From contig NZ_BMCR01000004.1 in the NCBI RefSeq assembly GCF_014635285.1, positions 62,001-126,000 on the forward strand: a stretch of 64,000 nucleotides of DNA, given 5' to 3'. Positions within the stretch are counted from its first letter, which is position 1. Every line of letters begins with the position of its first letter. The notes under the pieces were generated by a model. It worked only from the letters and a program-made list of their open reading frames with translations. It did not search any database and was not told where the DNA came from. Of the stretch, positions 25,595 to 35,171 are shown one piece after another. Both the position numbers and the translations under genes were made by a program. This DNA is from Stappia taiwanensis. Its GTDB lineage: Bacteria; Pseudomonadota; Alphaproteobacteria; Rhizobiales; Stappiaceae.

Positions 25595-26401
25595 ATGACC
25601 GAGACCCAGACAACCAGCGAAACCGGCACGCCGCTCATCGAGGTGCGCGACATCGTCAAGCACTTCGGCTCCGTCATCGCCCTTGGCGGCGTGTCGATGA
25701 AGGTGCATTCCGGCGAGGTGCTGTGCCTGCTCGGCGACAATGGCGCCGGCAAGTCGACCTTGATCAAGACCCTGTCCGGCGTCCACGCGCCCACCGGCGG
25801 CACTTTCCTGGTCGATGGCCAGCCGGTGTCCTTCAGCAGCCCGCGCGAGGCGCTCGATGCGGGCATCGCCACGGTCTATCAGGATCTGGCGATGATCCCG
25901 CTGATGTCGATCACCCGCAATTTCTTCATGGGGCGCGAACCGCTGAAGGGCGTGGGGCCGTTCAAATACATGGACATGGCCCATGCAGACCGGGTGACCC
26001 GCGACGAGATGCACCGGATCGGCATCGACGTACGCGATCCGCAACAGGCGGTCGGCACCCTGTCCGGCGGCGAGCGGCAATGCGTCGCCATCGCCCGAGC
26101 GGTCTATTTCGGCGCCAAGGTCCTGATCCTCGATGAGCCGACCTCGGCGCTCGGCGTGGCCCAGACCTCGATGGTGCTGAAATACATCAATCAGGTGCGG
26201 GCCAAGGGGCTTGGGGTGATCTTCATCACCCACAACGTGCGCCACGCCTATGCGGTCGGCAACCGCTTCACGGTGCTGAACCGGGGCAAGACCCTCGGCA
26301 CCCACACCAAGGACGAAATCACCATCGATGAATTGCAGAACCTGATGGCCGGCGGCAAGGAGCTGCAGGATCTCGGCGCCGAACTGGGCGGCACGATCTA
26401 A
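25595..26401 (+). CDS. Sugar ABC transporter ATPase, single-domain type
   Basis: The 268-aa protein carries one nucleotide-binding domain: Walker [10 protein letters not shown] at 47-55, signature LSGGERQ, Walker [13 protein letters not shown] and the H-loop VIFITHN. Most ribose-type importers use a tandem two-domain ATPase of about 500 aa; the single-domain form is normal for the FrcA subgroup and is presumed to dimerise. All motifs are intact, so it is not a truncation. It is translationally coupled to the permease (4 bp gap). Confidence 0.9.
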   Translation: MTETQTTSETGTPLIEVRDIVKHFGSVIALGGVSMKVHSGEVLCLLGDNGAGKSTLIKTLSGVHAPTGGTFLVDGQPVSFSSPREALDAGIATVYQDLAMIPLMSITRNFFMGREPLKGVGPFKYMDMAHADRVTRDEMHRIGIDVRDPQQAVGTLSGGERQCVAIARAVYFGAKVLILDEPTSALGVAQTSMVLKYINQVRAKGLGVIFITHNVRHAYAVGNRFTVLNRGKTLGTHTKDEITIDELQNLMAGGKELQDLGAELGGTI

Positions 26402-26415
26402 GCGAGAGGTTCCGA

Positions 26416-26460
26416 CTGGCGTGGCCTCGCGCGTTTTCATGAAACGGCGAGCCACGCCAG
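26416..26460. terminator. Hairpin between convergent transporter and hydrolase genes
   Basis: CTGGCGTGGC (26416-26425) and GCCACGCCAG (26451-26460), with CTCGC/GGCGA extending inward. It fills the 74-bp convergent gap and so may terminate both transcripts, though no T-tract is present. Confidence 0.45.
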
Positions 26461-26475
26461 CCCCTCGCACCGCCC

Positions 26476-28017
26476 CTAACTTGCCCGGGCGTCCACCGGT
26501 CCGTCCTCGGTGAGCTCGATGCCGGTCAGCCGCTTGTCGAGATGGCGCGCGCGCCAGGCCAGCATCTTTTCCGCATAGTGCAGCCGCACCGAGGCATAGG
26601 CCGGATCGTCGGCCACATTGCGGGTCTCATTCGGATCATCGGCCAGATCGAACAACAGCGGCGGCAAGCCGCTGAAATGCACGTATTTGACATCCGCATC
26701 GCGGATCACCGCCATGCCGCTGGCGTCGATCGGCAGGCCGAGCGCTGCCTCCGCCGCACCGGACGCGACCTCGCGGAAATCGTATTCCCAATGCACCGCA
26801 TCGCGCCAGTCGGCCGGTGTCTCGCCGTCGAGGAACGCGGTCAGCGGCCGGCCGTCGATCCAGCCCGGATAGCCCGCGCCAATCGCCTCCAGCACCGTCG
26901 GCATCACGTCGACGGATTCGGTAAAGGCCTCCACCACCCGTCCATGCCCGGCCTCCTTGCGCGGATCGCGCACCACCAGCGGAATGTGGAAGCTCTGGTC
27001 GTAAAAGCCGAGCTTGGAGAACAGTTGGTGGTCGCCCATCATCTCGCCGTGATCGGAGGTCAGCACCACCAGGGTGTTGTCCCAGACCCCTTGCGCCTTC
27101 AGCCCGTCGATCATCCGGCCGATCTGGGCATCCACCTCCGAGACCATGCCCCAATAGGTCGCCCGGATCCGCCGCCGGGTCGCCTCGTCCCAGTCGCGAA
27201 CCTTGCCTTCCGCACCCCAGATGAAGTCGGCCTTGTCCTGCTTGTCGATGGAATAGGCAAGGAACGGATGCACCGCCGCCGCCTCGTCCGGGCTGGCCGC
27301 ACCGCGAAACGCCGGCCCCTCAGCCGGATCGTACATGGAGGCATAGGGCTCGGGCACGATGAAGGGCGGATGCGGACGGATGAAGCTGACATGGGCGAAC
27401 CAGGGCCGTGCGGTGGCCGCGGGCGAGGCCTCGACCTCGTCGAGCCAGCGCAGGAATTCGCCGACGAGGAAGGCAGTCTCGGTCTCCTCCGCGCCATAAT
27501 GCGGCGGCGTGCCGGAGGGCGGGTCGGCCGGCGCGCCATCCGGCAGCCACACATCCTGGCCGCGCTCCGGCAGCTTGCGCCCGCCCTTTTCCAGCCAGGA
27601 GAGCCAGGGGCCGTGATCCTCCGGCACCCGCACCCGAACGCTCATGCCCGGCAGGATGCCCTCATAGGTGCGCAGCCACGGATCGTCTCCCGACACGGTG
27701 CGCGGATCGACCGACTGGTCCGTATAGCCAAAAAGGGTCGGGTCATAGCCGGCGCGCCGGGCGGCAAGAGCAATGGTGTCGTGCCGGGCATCGAGCGGCG
27801 TGCCGTTGCGCACCACCCGGTTGGTCATCTGGTAAAGGCCGGTGTAGAGGCAGGCGCGGGCCGGCGAGCAGGGTGCGGCCTGGCAAAAATGGTTCTTGAA
27901 ATAGACCGCCTGACGCGCCAGCGCGTCGATGTTCGGCGTCTTCACATGCGGATGCCCGGCAGCCCCGAGACAGTCGCCGCGCCACTGGTCGGCGGTGATC
28001 AGAAGAACATTGAGCAT
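26476..28017 (-). CDS. Sulfatase-family hydrolase, phosphonate monoester hydrolase-like
   Basis: The 513-aa alkaline-phosphatase-superfamily enzyme has the metal-binding N-terminus ITADQWRGDCLG, the CSPAR motif at 50-54 (CxPxR), whose Cys is converted to formylglycine, and LTSDHGEMMGDHQLFSK with further metal ligands. Length and the DQWR start match the phosphonate/phosphodiester monoester hydrolase group better than classical arylsulfatases. ATG 28017 is used; sixteen more upstream codons are possible but atypical. It has no signal peptide, so is cytoplasmic. Substrate unknown: phosphonate monoesters, phosphodiesters or sulfate esters. Confidence 0.88.
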   Translation of the reverse strand: MLNVLLITADQWRGDCLGAAGHPHVKTPNIDALARQAVYFKNHFCQAAPCSPARACLYTGLYQMTNRVVRNGTPLDARHDTIALAARRAGYDPTLFGYTDQSVDPRTVSGDDPWLRTYEGILPGMSVRVRVPEDHGPWLSWLEKGGRKLPERGQDVWLPDGAPADPPSGTPPHYGAEETETAFLVGEFLRWLDEVEASPAATARPWFAHVSFIRPHPPFIVPEPYASMYDPAEGPAFRGAASPDEAAAVHPFLAYSIDKQDKADFIWGAEGKVRDWDEATRRRIRATYWGMVSEVDAQIGRMIDGLKAQGVWDNTLVVLTSDHGEMMGDHQLFSKLGFYDQSFHIPLVVRDPRKEAGHGRVVEAFTESVDVMPTVLEAIGAGYPGWIDGRPLTAFLDGETPADWRDAVHWEYDFREVASGAAEAALGLPIDASGMAVIRDADVKYVHFSGLPPLLFDLADDPNETRNVADDPAYASVRLHYAEKMLAWRARHLDKRLTGIELTEDGPVDARAS

Positions 28018-28219
28018 GAAGGTGGAAACTCTCTTCAGGAACGCCCGCCGCAGCGGAAGGAACAAACGAAACCCTCGACCGTCCGCCGCCGGGTGGATTG
28101 TCCGCCGACCGAAGACAGTCTGTCGCCGGATGCTTGTCTCGTCACGGCGCGCGCCCGCATTATGTTTGGATCAGGTGTAAATTGCGAGACGCCAAACCGC
28201 TCTCATGGGGAGAAAAACC

Positions 28220-29137
28220 ATGACCTGGATGCCCGATCTTGACCCGCAGCCGGGCGATGCCGGTGCCTGCGACCTGATTGACACGATCATCGTGCCGCGT
28301 GCCCGCGATCTTGGCGGGTTCGAGGTGCGCCGCGCCCTACCCTCGCCCAAGCGGCAGATGATCGGGCCGTTCATCTTCTTCGACCAGATGGGACCGGCGG
28401 AATTCCTGGAGACCGGCGGCATCGACGTGCGCCCGCATCCGCATATCGGCCTGGCCACCGTCACCTATCTGTTCGACGGCGAGATCCACCACCGCGACAG
28501 CCTCGGCTCGGACCTGCCGATCCGGCCGGGCGACCTCAACTGGATGACCGCCGGCAAGGGCATCGTCCATTCCGAGCGGGAGGATCCTGCGCGGCGCAAG
28601 ACCCGGCGCAGGATCTTCGGCATCCAGAGCTGGGTCGCGCTGCCCATCCACGCGGAGGAAACCGCGCCGACCTTCGAGCATGTGGGCCGCGCCAACCTGC
28701 CGGTTCTCAGCGACAAGGGTGCCAGCGTGCGGGTCATCGCCGGGGAGCTTTACGGTGCGCGCTCGCCGGTGAAGACCGCCTCGGAAACCATCTATGCCGA
28801 TATTTCCCTGGAGGCCGGACGCAGCATCCCCATCGACGCCACCCATGAAGAGCGCGCGCTCTACACGGTGGAGGGCGAGGTGGAGATCTCCGGCGAACGC
28901 TTCGGCGCCGGGCAGCTTCTCGTCTTCAAGCCCGGCGACGCCATCACCGTGCGCGCGGCCGGTGGTCCGGCGCGTTTCCTCCTGCTTGGCGGCGAGCCGA
29001 TGGACGGACCCCGGCATATCTGGTGGAACTTCGTCTCCTCCTCGAAGGAGCGGATCGACCAGGCGAAGGAGGACTGGAAACAGCGCCGCTTCGACACGGT
29101 GCCGGGCGACGAGACGGAGTTCATTCCGCTTCCGTGA
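28220..29137 (+). CDS. Pirin-family protein
   Basis: The 305-aa bicupin has the pirin metal site residues in [17 protein letters not shown] (His-x-His) and [10 protein letters not shown] (His-x-Glu), and a full C-terminal cupin. Pirins bind Fe2+; bacterial members include quercetinase-like dioxygenases and regulators of pyruvate metabolism, so function is not fixed by sequence. GGGGAG is 7 bases before ATG 28220. Its 3' end overlaps the convergent neighbouring gene by 17 bp. Confidence 0.93.
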   Translation: MTWMPDLDPQPGDAGACDLIDTIIVPRARDLGGFEVRRALPSPKRQMIGPFIFFDQMGPAEFLETGGIDVRPHPHIGLATVTYLFDGEIHHRDSLGSDLPIRPGDLNWMTAGKGIVHSEREDPARRKTRRRIFGIQSWVALPIHAEETAPTFEHVGRANLPVLSDKGASVRVIAGELYGARSPVKTASETIYADISLEAGRSIPIDATHEERALYTVEGEVEISGERFGAGQLLVFKPGDAITVRAAGGPARFLLLGGEPMDGPRHIWWNFVSSSKERIDQAKEDWKQRRFDTVPGDETEFIPLP

Positions 29138-29984
29138 CCGGTTCTTGGGTCTCTGGCGCTTGCCCTGTGGGCACGGCGAAGGGCGCGACCTGCGGGCGCG
29201 GGCCGCGCTGCCGCCGGCCCCGCTCCCAGGCGAAGGGGGCGAACAGCTCCGCCGGCGCCAGAAGGTCGACAGTTGGGAAGTCGAGGATCACATTGAGACG
29301 GCGCACGTTCGCCGCATCGTCGAACAGACGCGGATCCTCCGGCAGCACCTTCATGTCCACCCCGTGTTCGACAAGCCGCAGGGGCTGCCCGCGCTCCACC
29401 GCCCATCGCAATGCATCCGGCAGCGGCCAGCCATAGCGCGCGCCCACCGCCTCCAGCACACGCAGCAGCGCCGCCTTTGCCAGCGGCGCGGTGCGCGGGT
29501 TGTCGCCGTTCAGCTTGATCCGCACGCTGCCGAGGCCTTCCTTGTCGAGGCCACGCAGATTGACGAACAGGGAGGAGCTGCGCCCATCGGCGCCCGGCGC
29601 GCCAATGGCGACCAGATCGCTGGCGCAAAACCAGGCGCCGGGCACGAGCGGGTCCGGCCGCCAGTCGGACATCGGCACGCCAATCCCGGTCAGCTCCGCG
29701 CACAAAGCCTCCGGCCGGCCCATGAACACCCGCTTGAAGGTCGCCGGCCGGTCGAGCCCCGGACGGATCAGCCGCTGCCGATCGGTCTCCGGCAGGCTCG
29801 CCAGCGGATCGGCGCCCACTGGCGCTTCAACGGACGGCCGGATCACGGTTGGCCCGCGCCGCGCCTCACCGCGCATCCAAACGGCGGCGACAAGCGCGGC
29901 CACCGCCAGCGCTCCGGCGGCAATGCCGGTTGCCCAGCCACGCCAGCTCTTGCCTTTGGCGCCCCTTTCGGCAGTCTCGTTCAT
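29121..29984 (-). CDS. Membrane-anchored protein of unknown function (possibly DUF6030)
   Basis: The 287-aa protein has a short cytoplasmic N-terminus, one transmembrane helix ([21 protein letters not shown], residues about 17-37, in 20-residue terms [20 protein letters not shown]) and a soluble, presumably periplasmic domain. It contains a pair of cysteines ([17 protein letters not shown]) that could form a disulfide. I believe it belongs to the rhizobial DUF6030 group but cannot confirm it. ATG 29984 is chosen over an upstream frame extension. It overlaps the pirin gene tail to tail. Confidence 0.7.
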   Translation of the reverse strand: MNETAERGAKGKSWRGWATGIAAGALAVAALVAAVWMRGEARRGPTVIRPSVEAPVGADPLASLPETDRQRLIRPGLDRPATFKRVFMGRPEALCAELTGIGVPMSDWRPDPLVPGAWFCASDLVAIGAPGADGRSSSLFVNLRGLDKEGLGSVRIKLNGDNPRTAPLAKAALLRVLEAVGARYGWPLPDALRWAVERGQPLRLVEHGVDMKVLPEDPRLFDDAANVRRLNVILDFPTVDLLAPAELFAPFAWERGRRQRGPRPQVAPFAVPTGQAPETQEPVTEAE

Positions 29985-30166
29985 GCGGGCGCACACCTGC
30001 GCCGCGCCACCTGCCGCAACGCGAACAGCGGCCTGGCGCCATGGGAGCGACAACAGACCGCCGCCCGCGAAAAGGCCTCGCGGTTCTGCTGGAAAGCGTG
30101 CGGTTGCTGGTGCACCATGGGTTGCCGATCACCTCGCATCGGCCATTCATAGCACCGGGGGCCCAC

Positions 30167-31438
30167 ATGCTGGAGGCGCTTTTTCAGCGCATTGAGGACA
30201 AGCGGGACGATCTCGTCGCGCTGACCCAGGAGTTGATCCGCGTTCCGACCGTCAATCCACCGGGGGAGGCCTATACCCCTTGCGCCGAACTGATCGGCAA
30301 CCGGCTGGCGCGGCGGGGCTTTTCGGTGCGCTACCTGCGCGGCGAGGACACGCCCGGCGACAGCGCCCGCTACCCGCGCACCAATGTGGTCGCCCGCTAC
30401 GCAGGGCGCGCGCCCGGTCCTTGCGTCCACTTCAACTCGCATATCGACGTGGTCGAGGCCGGCCATGGCTGGACGGTCGACCCCTTCGCCGGGATCGTGC
30501 GTGACGGCAAGGTGTACGGTCGCGGCGCCTGTGACATGAAGGGCGGGCTTGCCGCCTCGATCATCGCCGTCGAAGCCCTGATCGAGGCGATGCCCGATCT
30601 TCCCGGCGCCATCGAGATTTCCGGCACGGTGGACGAGGAATCCGGCGGCTTCGGCGGTGTGGCCTATCTGGCCAGCAAGGGATTGTTCTCGCCGCCGCGG
30701 GTCGACCACGTGATCATTCCCGAACCGCTCAACAAGGATCGCATCTGCCTGGGCCATCGCGGCGTGTGGTGGGCGGAAATCGAAACCCATGGCTCCATCG
30801 CCCATGGCTCCATGCCCTTTCTCGGCGATTGCGCGGTGCGCCACATGGGTGCGGTGCTGAACCGGTTCGAGACCGAACTTTATCCCAAGCTTGCGGCAAA
30901 GCACACGGACATGCCGGTGGTGCCGGAAGGCGCGCGCTCCTCGACCATGAACATCAACAGCATGCATGGCGGCCAGCCGGAAGGCTTCGAGGGCCTGCCC
31001 TCCCCGTGCGTGCCCGACAGTTGCCGGATGGTGATCGACCGGCGCTACCTGATCGAGGAGCAACTGGCCGATGTGAAGGCCGAGGTGGTCTCGATCCTCG
31101 ACGACCTGAGCCGGACCCGCGACAACTTCGACTACTCGATCCGCGACCTGATGGAAGTGATCCCGACCATGACCGACCGGGAGGCGCCGGTGGTCCGGGC
31201 TGTGGCCGCCGGGATCCGCGACGTTCTGGCCAAGGCGCCGGACTACGTGATCTCGCCCGGCACCTACGATCAGAAACACATTGCCCGGATCGGCCATTTG
31301 CATGATTGCATCGCCTATGGCCCGGGCATTCTCGACATGGCTCACAGGCCGGATGAATTCGTCGGCATCGACGATATGGTGGACAGCGCCAAGGTGATGG
31401 CGCAGGCAAGCTTGGCACTCTTGACCGGCCGAATCTGA
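30167..31438 (+). CDS. M20-family deacylase (ArgE/DapE-like)
   Basis: The 423-aa metallopeptidase-family amidohydrolase shows the di-zinc ligands and catalytic residues of M20: HFNSHIDVV (His, Asp), GRGACDMKGG (bridging Asp), TVDEESGG (catalytic Glu and Glu ligand), PEPLNKDRICLGHRG, and the C-terminal His in ARIGHLHDCIAYGPG. The dimerisation-domain HGSIAHGSMP is present. Family members deacylate N-acyl amino acids or peptides. It is 34 bp upstream of a family-5 binding protein, so it may process a peptide or N-acyl compound brought in by that system. Confidence 0.9.
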   Translation: MLEALFQRIEDKRDDLVALTQELIRVPTVNPPGEAYTPCAELIGNRLARRGFSVRYLRGEDTPGDSARYPRTNVVARYAGRAPGPCVHFNSHIDVVEAGHGWTVDPFAGIVRDGKVYGRGACDMKGGLAASIIAVEALIEAMPDLPGAIEISGTVDEESGGFGGVAYLASKGLFSPPRVDHVIIPEPLNKDRICLGHRGVWWAEIETHGSIAHGSMPFLGDCAVRHMGAVLNRFETELYPKLAAKHTDMPVVPEGARSSTMNINSMHGGQPEGFEGLPSPCVPDSCRMVIDRRYLIEEQLADVKAEVVSILDDLSRTRDNFDYSIRDLMEVIPTMTDREAPVVRAVAAGIRDVLAKAPDYVISPGTYDQKHIARIGHLHDCIAYGPGILDMAHRPDEFVGIDDMVDSAKVMAQASLALLTGRI

Positions 31439-31472
31439 CGGGCGGATGGATCTTCAACGGGAGGTGATTGCA

Positions 31473-32975
31473 ATGATGGTGACTTTCAGCCGGCGGGCCC
31501 TGATGCTCGCGGGACTGGCGCTCGGTGCCGCGACAGCGGTGCTGCCCGGTGCGGCACAAGCCGCGCGTACGGACCTGACCCTTGGCATCAGGCTGGAGCC
31601 ACCGCATCTCGACCCGACCGCCGGCGCGGCGGCGGCCATCGACGAGATCACCTACGCCAATATCTTCGAAGGGCTGACGCGGATTGACGCGCAAGGCGCG
31701 GTCCTGCCCTGGCTGGCGAAAAGCTGGGAGATTTCCGAGGATGGCAAGACCTACACCTTCTCCTTGCGCGACGGCGTGCGCTTCCATGACGGCACCACGT
31801 TCGATGCGCAGGACGCGAAATTCTCGCTCGACCGCGCCCGGGGGGAGGACAGCACCAATGCGCAAAAGCCGCTGTTTTCCGGCATCGAGAGCGTCGAGGT
31901 GGTCGACCCGCTGACCCTCAAGGTCACCTTGAGCCAGCCGAACGGCGCCTTCCTGTTCAACCTTGGCTGGGGCGATGCGGCGATGGTCGCGCCGGAGAGC
32001 GCGGCCGGCAACAAGGCAAAGCCGGTCGGCACCGGCCCCTTCACCTTCAGCCAGTGGGTGCAGGGCGACCGGATCGTGCTTCGCAAGAACCCGGAGTACT
32101 GGGGCGCACCGGTGCGGCTCGACAAGGCGACCTTCAAGATCATCGCCGACCCGGCCGCCGCGCTGGCGGCGCTGCTCGCCGGCGATGTGGACGGGTTCCC
32201 GATCTTTCAGGCGCTGGAAAACCTGCCCATGCTGGAGGCGGACCCGCGCTTCACCGTCGACGTCGGATCGACCGAGGGCGAGACCATTCTGGCCATGAAC
32301 AACAAGGCCGGGCCGCTGGCGGATGTGCGCGTGCGCCGGGCGATTTCCCATGCGATTGACCGGCAGGCGATCATCGATGGCGCCATGTTCGGGGTCGGCA
32401 CGCCGATCGGCACCCATTTCGCCCCGCACCATCCGGCCTATCAGGATCTTGTCGGCACCTACCCGCTCGATCTGGATGCGGCCCGCGCGCTGCTGGCGGA
32501 GGCGGGCTACCCGGAAGGCTTCAAGGCGACGCTGAAGCTGCCGCCGCCCGCCTATGCCCGCCGTGGCGGCGAGCTGATCGCCTCGGACCTGAAGAAGATC
32601 GGCATCGAGCTGGAAATCGTGCCGCTGGAATGGGCGCAGTGGCTCAGCGACGTGTTCAAGGGCAAGACCTACGACATGACCATCGTCTCGCATACCGAGC
32701 CGATGGACATCGGCATCTATGGCCGGGACGACTACTACTTCCAGTACGACAGCCCGGAGTTCAAGAAGGTGATGGCCGAGCTTGAGGCGGCGACCGACAC
32801 CGACACCCGCTACAAGCTGATGGCCGAGGCGCAGCGGCGCATCACCGAGGATGCGGTGAATGTCTATCTGTTCCAGCTCGCCAAGGCCGGGGTGTGGAAT
32901 GCCAAGCTGAAGGGCATGTGGCGCAACGCCCCGATCCAGGCGAACGATCTCACCGGCGTCCACTGGGAAGATTGA
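31473..32975 (+). CDS. Family-5 ABC transporter substrate-binding protein (orphan)
   Basis: The 500-aa protein has a signal sequence (MMVTFSRRALMLAGLALGAA...AQAA) with a twin-arginine SRRALML motif, possibly Tat-dependent, followed by the SBP_bac_5 fold: EPPHLDPTAGAAAAIDEITYANIFEGL in pieces and RVRRAISHAIDRQAI. Such proteins bind peptides, opines, nickel or glutathione. ATG 31473 has GGGAGG 8 bases upstream. No permease or ATPase follows; a strong terminator and the convergent ilvD come next, so it must use a transporter encoded elsewhere or act with the deacylase just upstream. Confidence 0.9.
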   Translation: MMVTFSRRALMLAGLALGAATAVLPGAAQAARTDLTLGIRLEPPHLDPTAGAAAAIDEITYANIFEGLTRIDAQGAVLPWLAKSWEISEDGKTYTFSLRDGVRFHDGTTFDAQDAKFSLDRARGEDSTNAQKPLFSGIESVEVVDPLTLKVTLSQPNGAFLFNLGWGDAAMVAPESAAGNKAKPVGTGPFTFSQWVQGDRIVLRKNPEYWGAPVRLDKATFKIIADPAAALAALLAGDVDGFPIFQALENLPMLEADPRFTVDVGSTEGETILAMNNKAGPLADVRVRRAISHAIDRQAIIDGAMFGVGTPIGTHFAPHHPAYQDLVGTYPLDLDAARALLAEAGYPEGFKATLKLPPPAYARRGGELIASDLKKIGIELEIVPLEWAQWLSDVFKGKTYDMTIVSHTEPMDIGIYGRDDYYFQYDSPEFKKVMAELEAATDTDTRYKLMAEAQRRITEDAVNVYLFQLAKAGVWNAKLKGMWRNAPIQANDLTGVHWED

Positions 32976-33008
32976 CGGAACGCCCGCAAAACCGCCGCGA
33001 CACAACGA

Positions 33009-33045
33009 AAAACCCCGCCCGTGCGACCGGCACGGGCGGGGTTTT
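33009..33045. terminator. Bidirectional rho-independent terminator
   Basis: AAAACCCCGCCCGTGC (33009-33024), loop GACCG, GCACGGGCGGGGTTTT (33030-33045): a 16-bp perfect stem with A-tract and T-tract, placed between the convergent binding-protein gene and ilvD. Confidence 0.93.
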
Positions 33046-33107
33046 GCTTTTCAAGGCAGGACGATCAGCCCCTGCGACGGTGTCCCGCCGCAGGATATGA
33101 CGCCCGG

Positions 33108-34952
33108 TCAGTCGACCTTGCGCACCGCGCCTTCGGCGGCGGAGGTGGTCAGCATGGCATAGGCCTTCAGCGCCGTGCTGATCTTGCGGGTGCGCTTTTC
33201 CTGCGGCTTCCAGGCATCCTCGCCCCTGGCCTCCATCGCCGCGCGGCGCGAGGCAAGCTCGGCGTCGGAGACGGCCAGATGGATGGTCCGGTTGGGGATG
33301 TCGATCTCCAGCGTGTCGCCTTCCTCGGCCAGCGCGATCAGCCCGCCTTCCGCCGCTTCCGGCGAGACATGGCCGATGGACAGGCCCGAGGTGCCGCCGG
33401 AGAAGCGGCCATCGGTGACCAGCGCGCAGGCCGCGCCAAGGCCCTTCGACTTCAGATAGCTGGTCGGGTAGAGCATTTCCTGCATACCCGGTCCTCCGCG
33501 CGGGCCTTCGTAGCGGATCAGCACCACGTCACCGGCAACGATCTTGCCGGTGAGAATGCCGCTCACGGCCGAATCCTGGCTTTCGAAGATCCGCACCCGA
33601 CCGGTGAACTTCAGGATCGCATCATCGACGCCCGCCGTCTTCACGATGCAGCCATCCTCGGCGATGTTGCCATAGAGAACGGCAAGGCCGCCATCCTGTG
33701 AGAAGGCGTGGTCGCGGGTGCGGATGACGCCGGCTTCCCGGTCATCATCGACGCTGTCGTAGCGGCAATCCTGCGAGAAGGCGACCTGGCTGGGCACGCC
33801 CGCCGGTCCGGCCTTGTAGAACGAACGCACCGTCTCGCTGGAGGTGCGCTTGATATCCCACTGGTTCAGCGCGTCTTCCATTGACGGCGCATGCACCGTC
33901 GGCAGCGAGGTGTCGAGCAGCCCGGCCCGGTCCAGCTCACCGAGAATGCCCATGATGCCACCGGCCCGGTGCACGTCTTCCATGTGCACGTTGGCGACGG
34001 ACGGCGCCACCTTGCACAGCACCGGCACCTTGCGCGACAGCTTGTCGATGTCGGACATGGTGAAGTCGATCTCGCCTTCACGGGCCGCGGCCAAGAGATG
34101 CAGCACCGTGTTGGTCGAACCGCCCATGGCGATGTCCAGCGACATGGCGTTGTGGAAGGCCGCACGGCTGGCGATGGAACGCGGCAGCACGCTGGCATCA
34201 TCCTGCTCGTAATAGCGCCGGGCGATATCGACGATCAGATGTCCGGCCTCGACGAACAGGCGGCGGCGGTCCGCGTGGGTCGCCAGCGTCGAGCCGTTGC
34301 CCGGCAGCGCCAGCCCGAGCGCCTCGGTCAGGCAGTTCATCGAGTTGGCGGTGAACATGCCCGAACAGGAGCCGCAGGTCGGACAGGCCGAGCGCTCGAT
34401 GGCCTGCACATCCGCATCGGACATGTTGTCATCGGCAGCGGCGACCATGGCATCGACCAGATCGAGCGCCTTTTCGGTGCCGTCGGCCAGCTTGACCTTG
34501 CCCGCTTCCATCGGCCCGCCGGAGACGAACACCGCCGGGATGTTCAACCGCAGCGCCGCCATCAGCATGCCGGGCGTGATCTTGTCGCAATTGGAAATGC
34601 AGACCATGGCGTCGGCGCAATGGGCATTGACCATGTATTCGATGCTGTCGGCGATGATCTCGCGCGAGGGCAGCGAATAGAGCATGCCGTCGTGGCCCAT
34701 GGCGATGCCATCATCGACCGCGATGGTGTTGAACTCCTTGGCGACACCGCCGGCGGCCTCGACCTCACGGGCGACCAACTGGCCAAGATCCTTCAGATGT
34801 ACGTGGCCCGGAACGAACTGGGTAAAGGAATTGGCGATGGCGATGATCGGCTTGCCGAAATCCCCATCCTTCATGCCGGTGGCGCGCCAAAGGCCGCGCG
34901 CGCCCGCCATGTTACGTCCATGTGTACTCGTTCTAGACCGGTAAGTCGGCAT
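33108..34952 (-). CDS. ilvD: Dihydroxy-acid dehydratase
   Basis: The 614-aa Fe-S enzyme dehydrates 2,3-dihydroxy-isovalerate and 2,3-dihydroxy-3-methylvalerate, the third common step of valine, leucine and isoleucine synthesis. It begins [20 protein letters not shown] and shows the cluster cysteines in [10 protein letters not shown] and [19 protein letters not shown], Lys of the [11 protein letters not shown] region, and C-terminal [23 protein letters not shown] in pieces. Its length is that of the 4Fe-4S (E. coli-like) class. It is a stand-alone gene ended by the bidirectional terminator. Confidence 0.97.
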   Translation of the reverse strand: MPTYRSRTSTHGRNMAGARGLWRATGMKDGDFGKPIIAIANSFTQFVPGHVHLKDLGQLVAREVEAAGGVAKEFNTIAVDDGIAMGHDGMLYSLPSREIIADSIEYMVNAHCADAMVCISNCDKITPGMLMAALRLNIPAVFVSGGPMEAGKVKLADGTEKALDLVDAMVAAADDNMSDADVQAIERSACPTCGSCSGMFTANSMNCLTEALGLALPGNGSTLATHADRRRLFVEAGHLIVDIARRYYEQDDASVLPRSIASRAAFHNAMSLDIAMGGSTNTVLHLLAAAREGEIDFTMSDIDKLSRKVPVLCKVAPSVANVHMEDVHRAGGIMGILGELDRAGLLDTSLPTVHAPSMEDALNQWDIKRTSSETVRSFYKAGPAGVPSQVAFSQDCRYDSVDDDREAGVIRTRDHAFSQDGGLAVLYGNIAEDGCIVKTAGVDDAILKFTGRVRIFESQDSAVSGILTGKIVAGDVVLIRYEGPRGGPGMQEMLYPTSYLKSKGLGAACALVTDGRFSGGTSGLSIGHVSPEAAEGGLIALAEEGDTLEIDIPNRTIHLAVSDAELASRRAAMEARGEDAWKPQEKRTRKISTALKAYAMLTTSAAEGAVRKVD

Positions 34953-35108
34953 GTTCGCCCCAATGCGTTCGTATGACGAATGGATGTCGACAGATGGGGT
35001 ACGAAATCATGCCTCAAGACGCAAGGAAATTGCGGGAAGACGAGCCCTGCGTTGTGCGCAAGGCTCACACCTACCTGACCGCGCATTGACCCCGGACCTG
35101 CCCGTTTT

Positions 35109-35143
35109 CCGATCCCGGCACCTGCAAGGGGCAACGGGATCGG
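35109..35143. repeat. Intergenic inverted repeat sharing a core with 16769-16853
   Basis: CCGATCCCG (35109-35117) and CGGGATCGG (35135-35143) flank a 17-nt loop, downstream of the liv operon. CCGATCCCGGC is also the core of the inverted repeat at 16839-16849. It may end the liv transcript, but there is no T-tract. Confidence 0.45.
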
Positions 35144-35171
35144 AGGGCATGATATCGCGGGAACGGGATAC

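Noticed and set aside
25595-26401. Importer ATPase as a truncated tandem ATPase
   Set aside because: All motifs of one module are complete and the FrcA subgroup normally has one module of about 260 aa.
33009-33045. Palindromic region as an operator for ilvD
   Set aside because: A 16-bp stem with flanking A- and T-tracts between convergent genes is a standard bidirectional terminator.
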